Below, piece after piece: positions 35,014-42,634 of a stretch of DNA of 64,000 bases. The notes under the pieces were generated by a model, which saw nothing but the letters and a program-made list of their open reading frames with translations, searched no databases and was not told the DNA's origin. Position numbers and translations under genes: made by a program. The DNA is taken from NCBI GenBank assembly GCA_021773365.1, contig JAJFKF010000150.1, positions 1-64,000 on the forward strand. The letters are read 5' to 3'. Each line of letters starts with the position of its first letter. The first letter of the stretch is position 1. Origin of the DNA: Gammaproteobacteria bacterium. GTDB taxonomy: Bacteria; Pseudomonadota; Gammaproteobacteria; Steroidobacterales; Steroidobacteraceae.

Positions 35014-36636
35014 ATGGCAACTGACAGGAAACACCGGAGGACTTCCCGCCGCGGCAGCGGCATTGCCGGGCCGCAGTGGTCGATTCCCGTGGCGATGATG
35101 GTCCTGGCCGTCCTGCCGTCGCCGCTGCGCGCCGCGCCGGAGGCCATCGACCGCGCGATGAATCTGAAGATCCGCGCCGCCGCGCAGACACATTCGCGCA
35201 TCATGCCGATCGTGCACTACCTGAGCGATGTCTACAGTCCGCGGCTCACCGGCACACCGCGGTTGAAACTGGCGCAGGAATGGGCGCTGCGGGAGCTGGC
35301 CGGCTATGGCCTAGTGCCCCTCCCCCTGGAAGCGTGGGACTTCGGTTTTCCCGGATGGCATAACGAATATTCGAGCGTGCGCGTGGTGGCGCCTTACGAG
35401 GATTCCCTGATCTGCGAAGTGATGGCATGGACACCCTCCACACCAGGTACGGTCAACGCAGAGGCCTTCAATCTGCTCCCACCCGATTCGCCGACACAGG
35501 AGGAACTGGACAGGTATCTGTCCGGGATTGCGGCCAGGGTCAAGGGGAAAATCGTCCTCACCGGCCGACACCATATTGCGCCGCTGGATGTCGCGTCGCC
35601 GCCGCCGCGGTTGAGCGATGAGGCGGCAGCGGCCATCGTCGCGCCGCGTCCGCCGGCCGCGCCGCCAGCCATACCCCCTGCGGGGAAACTGTCAACGCAG
35701 GAAATCAACAATGCGATCGACCGGTTTCTGCTGCGGCACGGAGCGTCGGTTCGCGTCTATGGCTCGCAGGAGCCTCATGGGGTCATCCGCGCAGTCTCCA
35801 ACCGGATCCTCGAGGCCGGGCAGTTTGTACCAACGGTGGTGATGCGCAACGAGGATTACGGACGGATTACCCGCAACCTGGCTGACGGCAGGACGGTGCG
35901 GCTGGAAATCGCCATCACCAACCGTTTCTTTCCGCAGGGGCGCACCGCCTATAACGCGCTGGCGGAGATTCCGGGTACCGACAGGAAGGATGAGCTGGTC
36001 ATGCTCGGCGCGCACATCGATGCGCATCATCTGGCGGGCGGCGCGCTCGATAACGCCGTCGGCTGCGCGATCATGATGGAGGCGATGAGGATCCTGCAGG
36101 CCGTGGAGGCAAAACCGCGCCGCACTGTTCGCATCGCACTGTGGAGCGGAGAGGAGCAGCGGGTGCTCGGCTCGCAGGCGTATGTGCGCCGCCATTTTGG
36201 CTCGGCAGAGAACCCCGCAGCACAGTTCGACAAGCTGAGCGCCTATCTGAATCTCGATACCGGATCGGGTCGGATCCGCGCCATGCGCGTTTTCGGCCCC
36301 GGGGAGGCAGGTCAGGTATTACGCCGGATCCTCGCGCCGTTGGCCGATCTCGGCGTCGCGGGCGCGGGCGTTTACAGTAATCGCACCGCGCCCGGCTCGG
36401 ATCATGCCGCCTTTTCCGTCAACGGCCTGCCCGGTGTCTACATCGATCAGGATCCGCTCCAGTACGCAATCGCCTGGCACTCCAATCTGGATACCTACGA
36501 GCGGGTGGATGAAGCGGACGCGAAGCAGGCGGCCGTTGTCATTGCCTCGACGATCTACCATCTGGCGATGCGTGAGGAATTGCTGCCGCGCTTCAGCAAA
36601 GAACAGATGCCGCCGCGCAACGATGCACGCAGATGA
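35014..36636 (+). CDS. Exported M28-family metallopeptidase
   Basis: The 540-residue protein has an arginine-rich leader and hydrophobic segment (IPVAMMVLAVLPSPLRA). The zinc ligands of family M28 are visible in order: LGAHIDAHHLAGGALDNAVG (His and Asp), RIALWSGEEQRVLGSQAYV (Glu-Glu), SAYLNLDTGSGRI (Asp) and YAIAWHSNLDTYERV (His). A PA-like insert lies between residues 110 and 250. M28 enzymes are mainly aminopeptidases or glutamyl carboxypeptidases. It ends the continuous run that begins with the second fecI. Confidence 0.9.
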   Translation: MATDRKHRRTSRRGSGIAGPQWSIPVAMMVLAVLPSPLRAAPEAIDRAMNLKIRAAAQTHSRIMPIVHYLSDVYSPRLTGTPRLKLAQEWALRELAGYGLVPLPLEAWDFGFPGWHNEYSSVRVVAPYEDSLICEVMAWTPSTPGTVNAEAFNLLPPDSPTQEELDRYLSGIAARVKGKIVLTGRHHIAPLDVASPPPRLSDEAAAAIVAPRPPAAPPAIPPAGKLSTQEINNAIDRFLLRHGASVRVYGSQEPHGVIRAVSNRILEAGQFVPTVVMRNEDYGRITRNLADGRTVRLEIAITNRFFPQGRTAYNALAEIPGTDRKDELVMLGAHIDAHHLAGGALDNAVGCAIMMEAMRILQAVEAKPRRTVRIALWSGEEQRVLGSQAYVRRHFGSAENPAAQFDKLSAYLNLDTGSGRIRAMRVFGPGEAGQVLRRILAPLADLGVAGAGVYSNRTAPGSDHAAFSVNGLPGVYIDQDPLQYAIAWHSNLDTYERVDEADAKQAAVVIASTIYHLAMREELLPRFSKEQMPPRNDARR

Positions 36637-36639
36637 TCG

Positions 36640-36741
36640 TGCGCTGATCAGGACGATGCCCGCTACGAAGTTGGCCACGACGTTCTGCAGGCCAAAACCG
36701 ATGCCAAGGCCCAACGCGCCGTCGCCAAGGAAGATCTCTCC
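36640..36741 (-). pseudogene. Fragment of an MscS-type mechanosensitive channel
   Basis: The minus strand reads GEIFLGDGALGLGIGFGLQN followed by VVANFVAGIVLIS, matching the TM3 pore-helix segment of MscS channels (GLGIGFGLQNxxxNFxxG). The homology stops abruptly at about 36640, where it meets the end of the M28 gene, and nothing else of the channel is present. It is a leftover of the pre-insertion sequence or of a deletion. The rest of 36637-36976 holds no recognisable gene. Confidence 0.65.
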
Positions 36742-36976
36742 AGCAAGGGAATCGTTGAGCCAAATTTTTCGATCGTGACGGCTCGTTCTTTCCCAAGGCG
36801 CCAGGTATGCTTGGGCCACATATCATCCTCATAGACGATCGGAACCGACGCTCTTCTTCCGGCGCTGCAACGAAACAGCCCCCGTCAAGATCAAGCTTCA
36901 TTGCAGCCCTATCGGCCGTTTTTCGTTGTAACGCTGTCGCCAACGCCGGGCGAAACATCTTAGAATCCCATCCTGG

Positions 36977-38101
36977 ATGACGCTCGTGACCCCGGCACTT
37001 CTGATCGACGAACCGCGCATGCAGCGCAATATCCTGCGCCTGCAGGAGCGCCTGCGTGGCTTGGGCGTGCCGCTGCGCCCGCACTTAAAGACCTGCAAAA
37101 GCATCGACGTGGCCCTGCGTCTGATGGCCGCTCCCGCGGGGCCCGCCACCGTCTCCACCCTGAAGGAAGCCGAGTATTTCGCCCTGGGCGGCGTGCGCGA
37201 CATTCTGTATGCCGTGGGCATTGCGCCCAATAAGCTGCCGCGTGTGCTGGCCCTGAGAGAACAAGGCGTCGATCTCTCCATCGTCCTCGACAGCGCAGGA
37301 CAAGCCGAGGCGGTCGTCGGAGCCTGCCGGGAAGCGCGCGACCGCATCCCGGTCCTGATCGAGATCGACTCCGACGGCCACCGCTCCGGCATCCGGCCTG
37401 ACGATCCAGAACTCATCGAGACTGGCCGCATCCTGCACGAGGGCGGCGCGGAACTGCGCGGCATCATGACCCATGCCGGTGGTTCCTACGATTGCCGCAG
37501 CCCTGAAGCATTGGAGGCGGCTGCGGAACAGGAACGTGCCGCGGCGGTGCGTTGCGCCCAGGACCTGCGCGCGGCAGGACTGCCCAGTCCAGTCGTCAGC
37601 GTTGGCTCCACCCCGACGGCCCATTTTGCCCGCGATCTCACGGGCGTCACCGAAGTCCGGGCCGGTGTATTCGTCTTCTTCGACCTGGTCATGGCCGGTA
37701 TCGGCGTTTGTTCCATCGACGACATCGCCTTGAGCGTCCTCACCACCGTCATCGGCCACCAGCAAGAAAAAGGCTGGATCCTCGTCGACGCCGGCTGGAT
37801 GGCGATGTCCCGCGACCGTGGCACTGCCAGTCAAGCTGTGGACCAGGGCTACGGTCTGGCTTGCGATGCAGACGGCCGGCCTTATCCCGGCCTCATCATG
37901 ACCGCCGCCAACCAGGAGCACGGCATTCTCTCTCTCCGTCCCGGTTCCACCGCCGCGTTGCCCAAGCTCCCTGTCGGCGCCCAGGTCCGCATCCTCCCCA
38001 ATCACGCCTGCGCCACCGCCGCCCAGCACGGCCAATATCATGTAATAGAGAGTGACCCCTCCGCTCCTAAGACCACCTGGATCCGCTGTTCGGGGTGGTA
38101 A
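36977..38101 (+). CDS. D-threonine aldolase / D-serine dehydratase-like PLP enzyme
   Basis: The 374-residue protein of the alanine-racemase-N fold starts TPALLIDEPRMQRNILRLQE, with the PLP lysine in LRPHLKTCKSIDVALRL. Substrate-pocket and barrel strands include LIEIDSDGHRSGI, GIMTHAGGSYDC and SVGSTPTAHFARDLTGVTEV. The C-terminal PNHACATAAQHGQY carries the His-x-Cys metal site of DSD1-type D-serine dehydratases and metal-activated D-threonine aldolases. It should split or deaminate a D-beta-hydroxy amino acid, which would fit breakdown of a D-residue-containing natural product by the upstream cluster. Confidence 0.87.
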   Translation: MTLVTPALLIDEPRMQRNILRLQERLRGLGVPLRPHLKTCKSIDVALRLMAAPAGPATVSTLKEAEYFALGGVRDILYAVGIAPNKLPRVLALREQGVDLSIVLDSAGQAEAVVGACREARDRIPVLIEIDSDGHRSGIRPDDPELIETGRILHEGGAELRGIMTHAGGSYDCRSPEALEAAAEQERAAAVRCAQDLRAAGLPSPVVSVGSTPTAHFARDLTGVTEVRAGVFVFFDLVMAGIGVCSIDDIALSVLTTVIGHQQEKGWILVDAGWMAMSRDRGTASQAVDQGYGLACDADGRPYPGLIMTAANQEHGILSLRPGSTAALPKLPVGAQVRILPNHACATAAQHGQYHVIESDPSAPKTTWIRCSGW

Positions 38102-38132
38102 ACAGGTGCTGCCGCCGCTCCTTGCAGGGCTG

Positions 38133-38417
38133 CTATGGCGGCGCCGGATCGGCGGCAAACAGATGGAAATCCCCGCCTCTGCGCTCCAGCCGCACGCCGC
38201 CGTTGTTGGTGAGGAAATCCAGTAGCTGCCGGGGTGCATCGGCTTCGAAGCGTCCGCTCATGCGCCGGGACGCCAGCGTGGCATCCTCGATGTAGATCTG
38301 CTCGCGGTTGTAGCGGTTGAACTCGGTGGCCACCTCGGCCACGGTGGCAGAGCGGAATTCCAGGTGGCGCTCGCGCCACGCCAGCGCACGGTGGAGAGCC
38401 GGGGAATCGACTTTCAC
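38133..38417 (-). pseudogene. C-terminal fragment of a FecR-type regulator
   Basis: Ninety-four codons read ALAWRERHLEFRSATVAEVA, then TEFNRYNREQIYIEDATLAS and RRMSGRFEADAPRQLLDFL. This is the conserved FecR C-terminal region that follows the core. The cytoplasmic, membrane and core domains are absent, and no fecI is adjacent. It is convergent with the D-threonine-aldolase-like gene. Confidence 0.75.
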
Positions 38418-38439
38418 GATGCGTCCGCCCGTTTCGATC

Positions 38440-38715
38440 GAAGTATGGCCTGGCAGGCTACAACGTGGCGGTCGACGACGATGTGGCCGATGAGAAGCTC
38501 AAGGCGCGCAGCGAGCGGTTTGTGCATGAGTTCGTGAAGCAGCAGACCGATCATGCCAATGTGCCGATCGTGGGTCAGATATTCGCGCACTCTTCAAAGG
38601 AGATTACGCTGTCGCCCGGCGCCAAGGCGCCGGAGTTCTCGCTGGTCTCCATGGAGGATCCGCAGGTGACCTATACCGCCGCGTCATTCGAGGGCAAGAC
38701 GGTTCTGCTCGACTG
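38440..38715 (+). pseudogene. Fragment of a redoxin-domain protein
   Basis: The frame reads YGLAGYNVAVDDDVADEKLK and, later, LSPGAKAPEFSLVSMEDPQV, ending FEGKTVLLD. That is the start of an AhpC/TlpA-like domain, cut just before the expected WxxWC active site. From there the sequence passes into a FecR-like frame. A start-less and end-less fragment, so not functional. Confidence 0.55.
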
Positions 38716-39465
38716 CCCTCTGCGATTGATATGGCTGGCGATACTTATGATGGCTCACGGTCAATAGCCGAATGGAACGTGGATCTCGTCAGGGCGGTGA
38801 GCACCAACAGGCGACGCTGGCGGAATACTGCAATCGCGGCTGGGCTGGCCGGCATGATATTGGGCGGCGGAGGGCTGTGGGTGCAACACCTGCGCCAGGC
38901 GCAACTCGGGGACTTCAGTTACCACACCGCTGCCGGGCAACAATGAACCGTCAGACTCCCGGACGGCTCGCAGATCACCCTGGACGCGAATTCTGCGCTT
39001 GATGCACAACTGAAGCCCGATTCAAGAACGCTGACTCTCAAACACGGTGAAGCGTTTTTCGAGGTGGCAAAGGACAGAAAGCGCCCCTTTGTCGTGCGCG
39101 CCGGCACAACACAGGTGACAGCCGTCGGCACAGCATTCAATGTGTGAATAAGTGTTGATAGAACGGTTGTTGCGGCAACCGAAGGTAAAGTGGAAGTTGT
39201 GGCAACCCAGAAGGAGAATTCTGCGCCGGCCAGCATTCACTCACCGCGTCGACCCGCCGCGGCAAAGCTGACTGTACAGGTGTCTGCAGGAGAGGCGGTC
39301 GCGTGCGCTGATGACGGCAGGTTGCAGGCGTTACCAGCCGCGGAAGCGCCGCTCGCCACCACTTGGCTCGAGGGACAGCGTCGATACCGGAATGAGCCGC
39401 TTCGCTATGTCCTAGCCGATATCGATCGCTACACAGGACGCACCATTAACATCGGTATTGCGGCG
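38716..39465 (+). pseudogene. FecR pseudogene with two in-frame TGA stops
   Basis: One continuous frame reads WRNTAIAAGLAGMILGGGGL (membrane helix), LPDGSQITLDANSALDAQL, AFFEVAKDRKRPFVVRAGTT, AVGTAFNV and finally WLEGQRRYRNEPLRYVLADI, a recognisable FecR. It is interrupted by TGA at 38944-38946 and 39145-39147; both positions would read Arg as CGA, so each stop is one C-to-T change away. The sigma-binding N-terminus is missing and the 3' end runs into a LysE fragment. Confidence 0.85.
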
Positions 39466-39467
39466 AA

Positions 39468-39595
39468 CGAAGATGCCGATGCGAAAGCGCGCCCAGACCC
39501 CCAAGCGAGACGGAAAACACCACGGCTATGCCGGTCAACAGCCCCAGCATGATGCTGACGGTACCTGCCAGGCACTGATGAATGCAGTGCGTCAT
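39468..39595 (-). pseudogene. LysE-family exporter fragment with internal deletion
   Basis: The minus strand reads MTHCIHQCLAGTVSIMLGLL, TGIAVVFSVSLGGLG, then, after a frame change, VWARFRIGIFV. These are two separate blocks of the intact LysE protein encoded at 48150-48770 (MTHGIHHGLAGTVSTMVGLL and WARFRIGVFV). The middle part is deleted and both ends are lost. Confidence 0.75.
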
Positions 39596-39654
39596 CGGCC
39601 GCGGCAAGAATCAGCTGGCATTGCGTCATGTATCTCCACGCGATACACTTCAGC

Positions 39655-39933
39655 ATGATCAAGAGCTTCCGGCACAATGGGCTTGAGCGCTTCTTCCGCA
39701 GAGGCTCAAAAGCGGGAATCCAGCCCAAGCACGCCAAGCGACTGCGATTGCAACTCGGTCAGCTGGATGCGGCTGTCGGGCCAGACGACATGAACCGTCC
39801 AGGCTGGCGTTTGCATCCGCTCAAAAGCAACCTGGCCGGACATTGGGCGGTATGGGTGGATGAAAATTGGCGGATGACCTTCAAGTTCGAAGGAACAGAC
39901 GCGGTGCTGGTGGACTACCAGGACTATCACTGA
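39655..39933 (+). CDS. higB: HigB/RelE-type mRNA-cleaving toxin
   Basis: The protein has 92 residues from ATG 39655 (MIKSFRHNGLERFFRRGSKA), with HAKRLRLQLGQLDAA, MNRPGWRLHPLKSNLAGHWA and WRMTFKFEGTDAVLVDYQDY. This is a nearly canonical HigB, which cuts mRNA on the ribosome. Its antitoxin follows 12 bp downstream, the reversed toxin-first order typical of higBA. It borders a cluster of pseudogenes. Confidence 0.95.
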   Translation: MIKSFRHNGLERFFRRGSKAGIQPKHAKRLRLQLGQLDAAVGPDDMNRPGWRLHPLKSNLAGHWAVWVDENWRMTFKFEGTDAVLVDYQDYH

Positions 39934-39945
39934 GAGGATTTGAAT

Positions 39946-40251
39946 ATGACGCGCATGTATAACCCGCCGCATCCCGGCGAAGTGCTGCAGGATACCGTCC
40001 TGCGGGACGATGGGGACCTTACGGTCACCGAGCTCGCGAAGGCCCTCGGCGTCTCCCGCGTGGCGCTCTCGCGCGTCGTGAATGGCCGGGCGGCCATCAG
40101 CGCGGAGCTGGCAATCCGTCTGGCCGCCGCGCTTGGCGGCTCGGCCGAATCGTGGCTGCAGATGCAGGCCTCTTACGATCTGTGGCAGGCCAGGAAGAAG
40201 CGTCGACCGAAGATCAAGCCCTTGCGCGAACTCGACCGCTCGGCTGCATAA
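39946..40251 (+). CDS. higA: HigA antitoxin (XRE/HTH)
   Basis: The protein has 101 residues from ATG 39946, with GAGAGGA upstream; a TTG two codons earlier is an alternative. The start MYNPPHPGEVLQDTVL and the HTH ELAKALGVSRVALSRVVNGR with AAISAELAIRLAAALGGSAE are characteristic of HigA. It neutralises HigB and represses the pair by binding its own promoter. The C-terminus is basic. Confidence 0.95.
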   Translation: MTRMYNPPHPGEVLQDTVLRDDGDLTVTELAKALGVSRVALSRVVNGRAAISAELAIRLAAALGGSAESWLQMQASYDLWQARKKRRPKIKPLRELDRSAA

Positions 40252-40499
40252 TAAAGTTCATGCTCCAAAGGTCGCCAACCATCCACTTCCCGATCTTCGC
40301 GTTCAAGTCGTGGCGTACGCCCGGCTCCACCAGCCTATCTTTGTATTGTGGTACTTGAGCAGGACAATCTATCTCTTTCCGTCCCACCGCCGCAAAATCC
40401 CCAAGTCAGGGGCGAATCGGCAAAGACGGGCTAGACGTGCAGCAGCGCGTGACAAGCGTTTCGCCTGGCGCGTGATGTGCTCTGGGCTCTTGGCGGGAA

Positions 40500-41654
40500 C
40501 TAACCTGCAGGCAGCGCGCCAATGGACTCAAAAATGGCTCGGGTGATTGCTTGGCGCTTGCGAGCGCCAGCGCCCCCTTTGGGCATGTCGATGTTCAGCG
40601 CGAAGAAGACGGCTCCCTCCGGGCGCTCCACCCAACCCACCCACCAGCCAACCTGGGGATTCATACCCGCACCCCAGCCGGTCTTTGCGCGCAGGATCCA
40701 GCCAGGCCCGGCCTCGACGATCATCAAGTCCTTGACGAGCCGTTGGTGTTCAACGCGAAACGGCAGTTCATTGCGATAGAGCCGTTTCAGGAATGCAATC
40801 TGTTCGTATGCCGAGATACGCAATCCACCGTCGAGCCAGAACCGGTCGATACCGCCGGAGGCGTCGGCATTGCCGTACTCGATACGCTTCAGGTACTCTT
40901 GTTCGCGCTCTTCACCTAGTTCCCGGGCAAAGTTCTGATAAACCCAAACCACGGAATTTCGCAGAGCCGAACGCAGATTCTGATCACCGTTCCATGACTC
41001 GATCTCACGCCGGGTCTTGTCCCAGGAGAAGATCTGGAATTCATCGCGCGCGATCCCTGCATCCAGGGAGAAAAGCGTGTGTGGAATCTTGAACGTTGAG
41101 GCCGGTATGTAACGCTGCTGCGCGCGGGTCTCATCGTAAACCCAGGCGCTTGCTTCCCGGTCGTCACTGACGACGATTGTTCCCTCTACTCCGACGTCCG
41201 AGAAATAACTGGCCCAGTCGGGCCGCGCCCGTGGCGCCTGCCGCTCGCCGGCATCGTTGAGACGAACCCCCTGGGCACTGAAGTCGCCCTCGCTGCGAGT
41301 CGCCTTGCCGACTGCCCCGCTCGCGTTCCTGACAAAAGTGACCGTGCTGGACTTGATGTTGCGAATGTCGGCCACACTGACGCCGGGCACGCGCAATGCG
41401 GCCATGCGTTCAGCCAGAGTGACGGCTTCAGGACTCTCCCCTTCGATCAGGACAGGAGGCAGAAGGCGCTTCTGAATACGCTCGATGCGTTCAGATACAG
41501 ATACGTCATCTGGAACAAGCAATGCCCCGGATAGCGAGGCCGATTCGCTCTCAAAGTTCACGGCACGCTCGACCGGCGCACCGCTGGCATTCACGCCCAA
41601 CAGACTCAGCAAGACACCGGCAACGGCAACCCTGTGCAGACTGCTGCAGGCCAT
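40500..41654 (-). CDS. Class D (OXA-type) beta-lactamase with an extra N-terminal segment
   Basis: The 384-residue protein has a signal peptide (VAVAGVLLSLLGVNASG). The last about 240 residues are a class D enzyme: PASTFKIPHTLF (active Ser186, Lys189), NSVVWVYQ (SxV, Ser234), EYGNADASGG (YGN at 260) and LRAKTGWG (KTG near 322). The first about 140 residues are extra. RIQKRLLPPVLIEGE, then LAERMAALRVPGVSVADI resembles the mature start of class C-like serine hydrolases, and STVTFVRNASGAVGKATRSE resembles their C-terminal extension. The gene could thus be a fusion to a hydrolase that lost its core. Usual class D proteins are about 260-280 residues. Confidence 0.88.
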   Translation of the reverse strand: MACSSLHRVAVAGVLLSLLGVNASGAPVERAVNFESESASLSGALLVPDDVSVSERIERIQKRLLPPVLIEGESPEAVTLAERMAALRVPGVSVADIRNIKSSTVTFVRNASGAVGKATRSEGDFSAQGVRLNDAGERQAPRARPDWASYFSDVGVEGTIVVSDDREASAWVYDETRAQQRYIPASTFKIPHTLFSLDAGIARDEFQIFSWDKTRREIESWNGDQNLRSALRNSVVWVYQNFARELGEEREQEYLKRIEYGNADASGGIDRFWLDGGLRISAYEQIAFLKRLYRNELPFRVEHQRLVKDLMIVEAGPGWILRAKTGWGAGMNPQVGWWVGWVERPEGAVFFALNIDMPKGGAGARKRQAITRAIFESIGALPAG

Positions 41655-41803
41655 CCATGGAGCATTCTTAATTCTTGTATATCATTCGCCTAACCCTGAG
41701 CCGAACCCGTGGTTCCAGCAACTCAGCGACACTATACCTCTCGTATCAGCAAAACCCGCCGCGTATCACCCCGCACCCGAGAGGCCCGAACACCACAACC
41801 GCC

Positions 41804-42355
41804 CTACCAGCCCATATATCGAACAGCCCTGATCTGAAACTCCAGCTTTGTCATTTCGCCCTCCGGATGCGCAAAGACATCGACGAAGGCGTGAGATGTT
41901 TCGTCACCGACATGCACAGAGTAGCGCGATCCACCTCCCCCATACCCATAGCTGCGGGATGGCTCCGACATGCGCCACTCGTCGGCTGCTGCCCTTGCCA
42001 CGTCACCCAGATCTTCGGGAGCAAGTTCCGCCATTGGCAGGACGCGCGTGAAAGACCGCGTGTAAATGTCCTTGGAGACCGAGGTGTTGAACCCCAACCC
42101 CTGCACGGAACCCCGTTGCTGCAGATGCCGGATGAGCAACCGGACAAACTGATCCGCAGAGGCGAAGACAGGAGGGTGATCAGGCGTTTCCGGAATCTCC
42201 TCCAGCCCTGGAATTTGCTCAAGGGCCGGGGCGGCGGCTGGAACCGGGGCAGTCTTGAACCTTACCGCGGGCACCTGCTCCGCAGCTGATCCGGAACCGG
42301 CTGGACCTGACAGGAAAAAGGCGACCACGAAAAGGGCAGGTAAAACGGATTTCAT
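41804..42355 (-). CDS. Exported hypothetical protein
   Basis: The 183-residue protein from ATG 42355 (GGAGGA ten bases before) has a clear signal peptide (SVLPALFVVAFFLSGPAG). The mature part has a proline-rich linker and a compact domain: FASADQFVRLLIRHLQQRGS, FTRVLPMAELAPEDLGDVAR and FDVFAHPEG-like C-terminal strands (SRYSVHVGDETSHAFVDVFA). No family was recognised. It lies 149 bp upstream of the beta-lactamase on the same strand and could share its transcript. Confidence 0.7.
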   Translation of the reverse strand: MKSVLPALFVVAFFLSGPAGSGSAAEQVPAVRFKTAPVPAAAPALEQIPGLEEIPETPDHPPVFASADQFVRLLIRHLQQRGSVQGLGFNTSVSKDIYTRSFTRVLPMAELAPEDLGDVARAAADEWRMSEPSRSYGYGGGGSRYSVHVGDETSHAFVDVFAHPEGEMTKLEFQIRAVRYMGW

Positions 42356-42634
42356 ACAGCGGTCCTCCAATTGACGTGCTGACTGATGCCACCCGGCGGG
42401 CAGCATAAACTCCGTATTCTGACCGGGTCAATGCCGCGTGCCGCCGGCCCGCGAATCGATTGCGTCAGCATCTGGCCCGCGCGCCCTTGCCTGCGTATTG
42501 AAGAGTTTCAGGGAGAACATGAGATGCGTCGCCTCGCCGCACCTCTCAATATCCGCCAGTGCCCGCTGCTTCATCCAGTTCCCGCCCGCAGGAAGCTCGA
42601 TCATGCGGAAAACAAAGAGGATTTCAGGGTCACA

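Noticed and set aside
21865-36636. Lasso-peptide-type biosynthetic cluster, suggested by receptor, FecIR and peptidase
   Set aside because: No precursor peptide, asparagine-synthase-like cyclase or transglutaminase-like leader protease was seen; the enzymes fit uptake and breakdown rather than synthesis.
40252-40499. Possible pseudogene between higA and the beta-lactamase
   Set aside because: Six-frame reading gave only short frames with no recognisable motif.
42434-42607. 58-codon minus-strand frame after the third fecR
   Set aside because: It starts with MIELPAGGNWMKQRALADIE but has no family and no ribosome site. It could be a small protein; evidence too weak to list.
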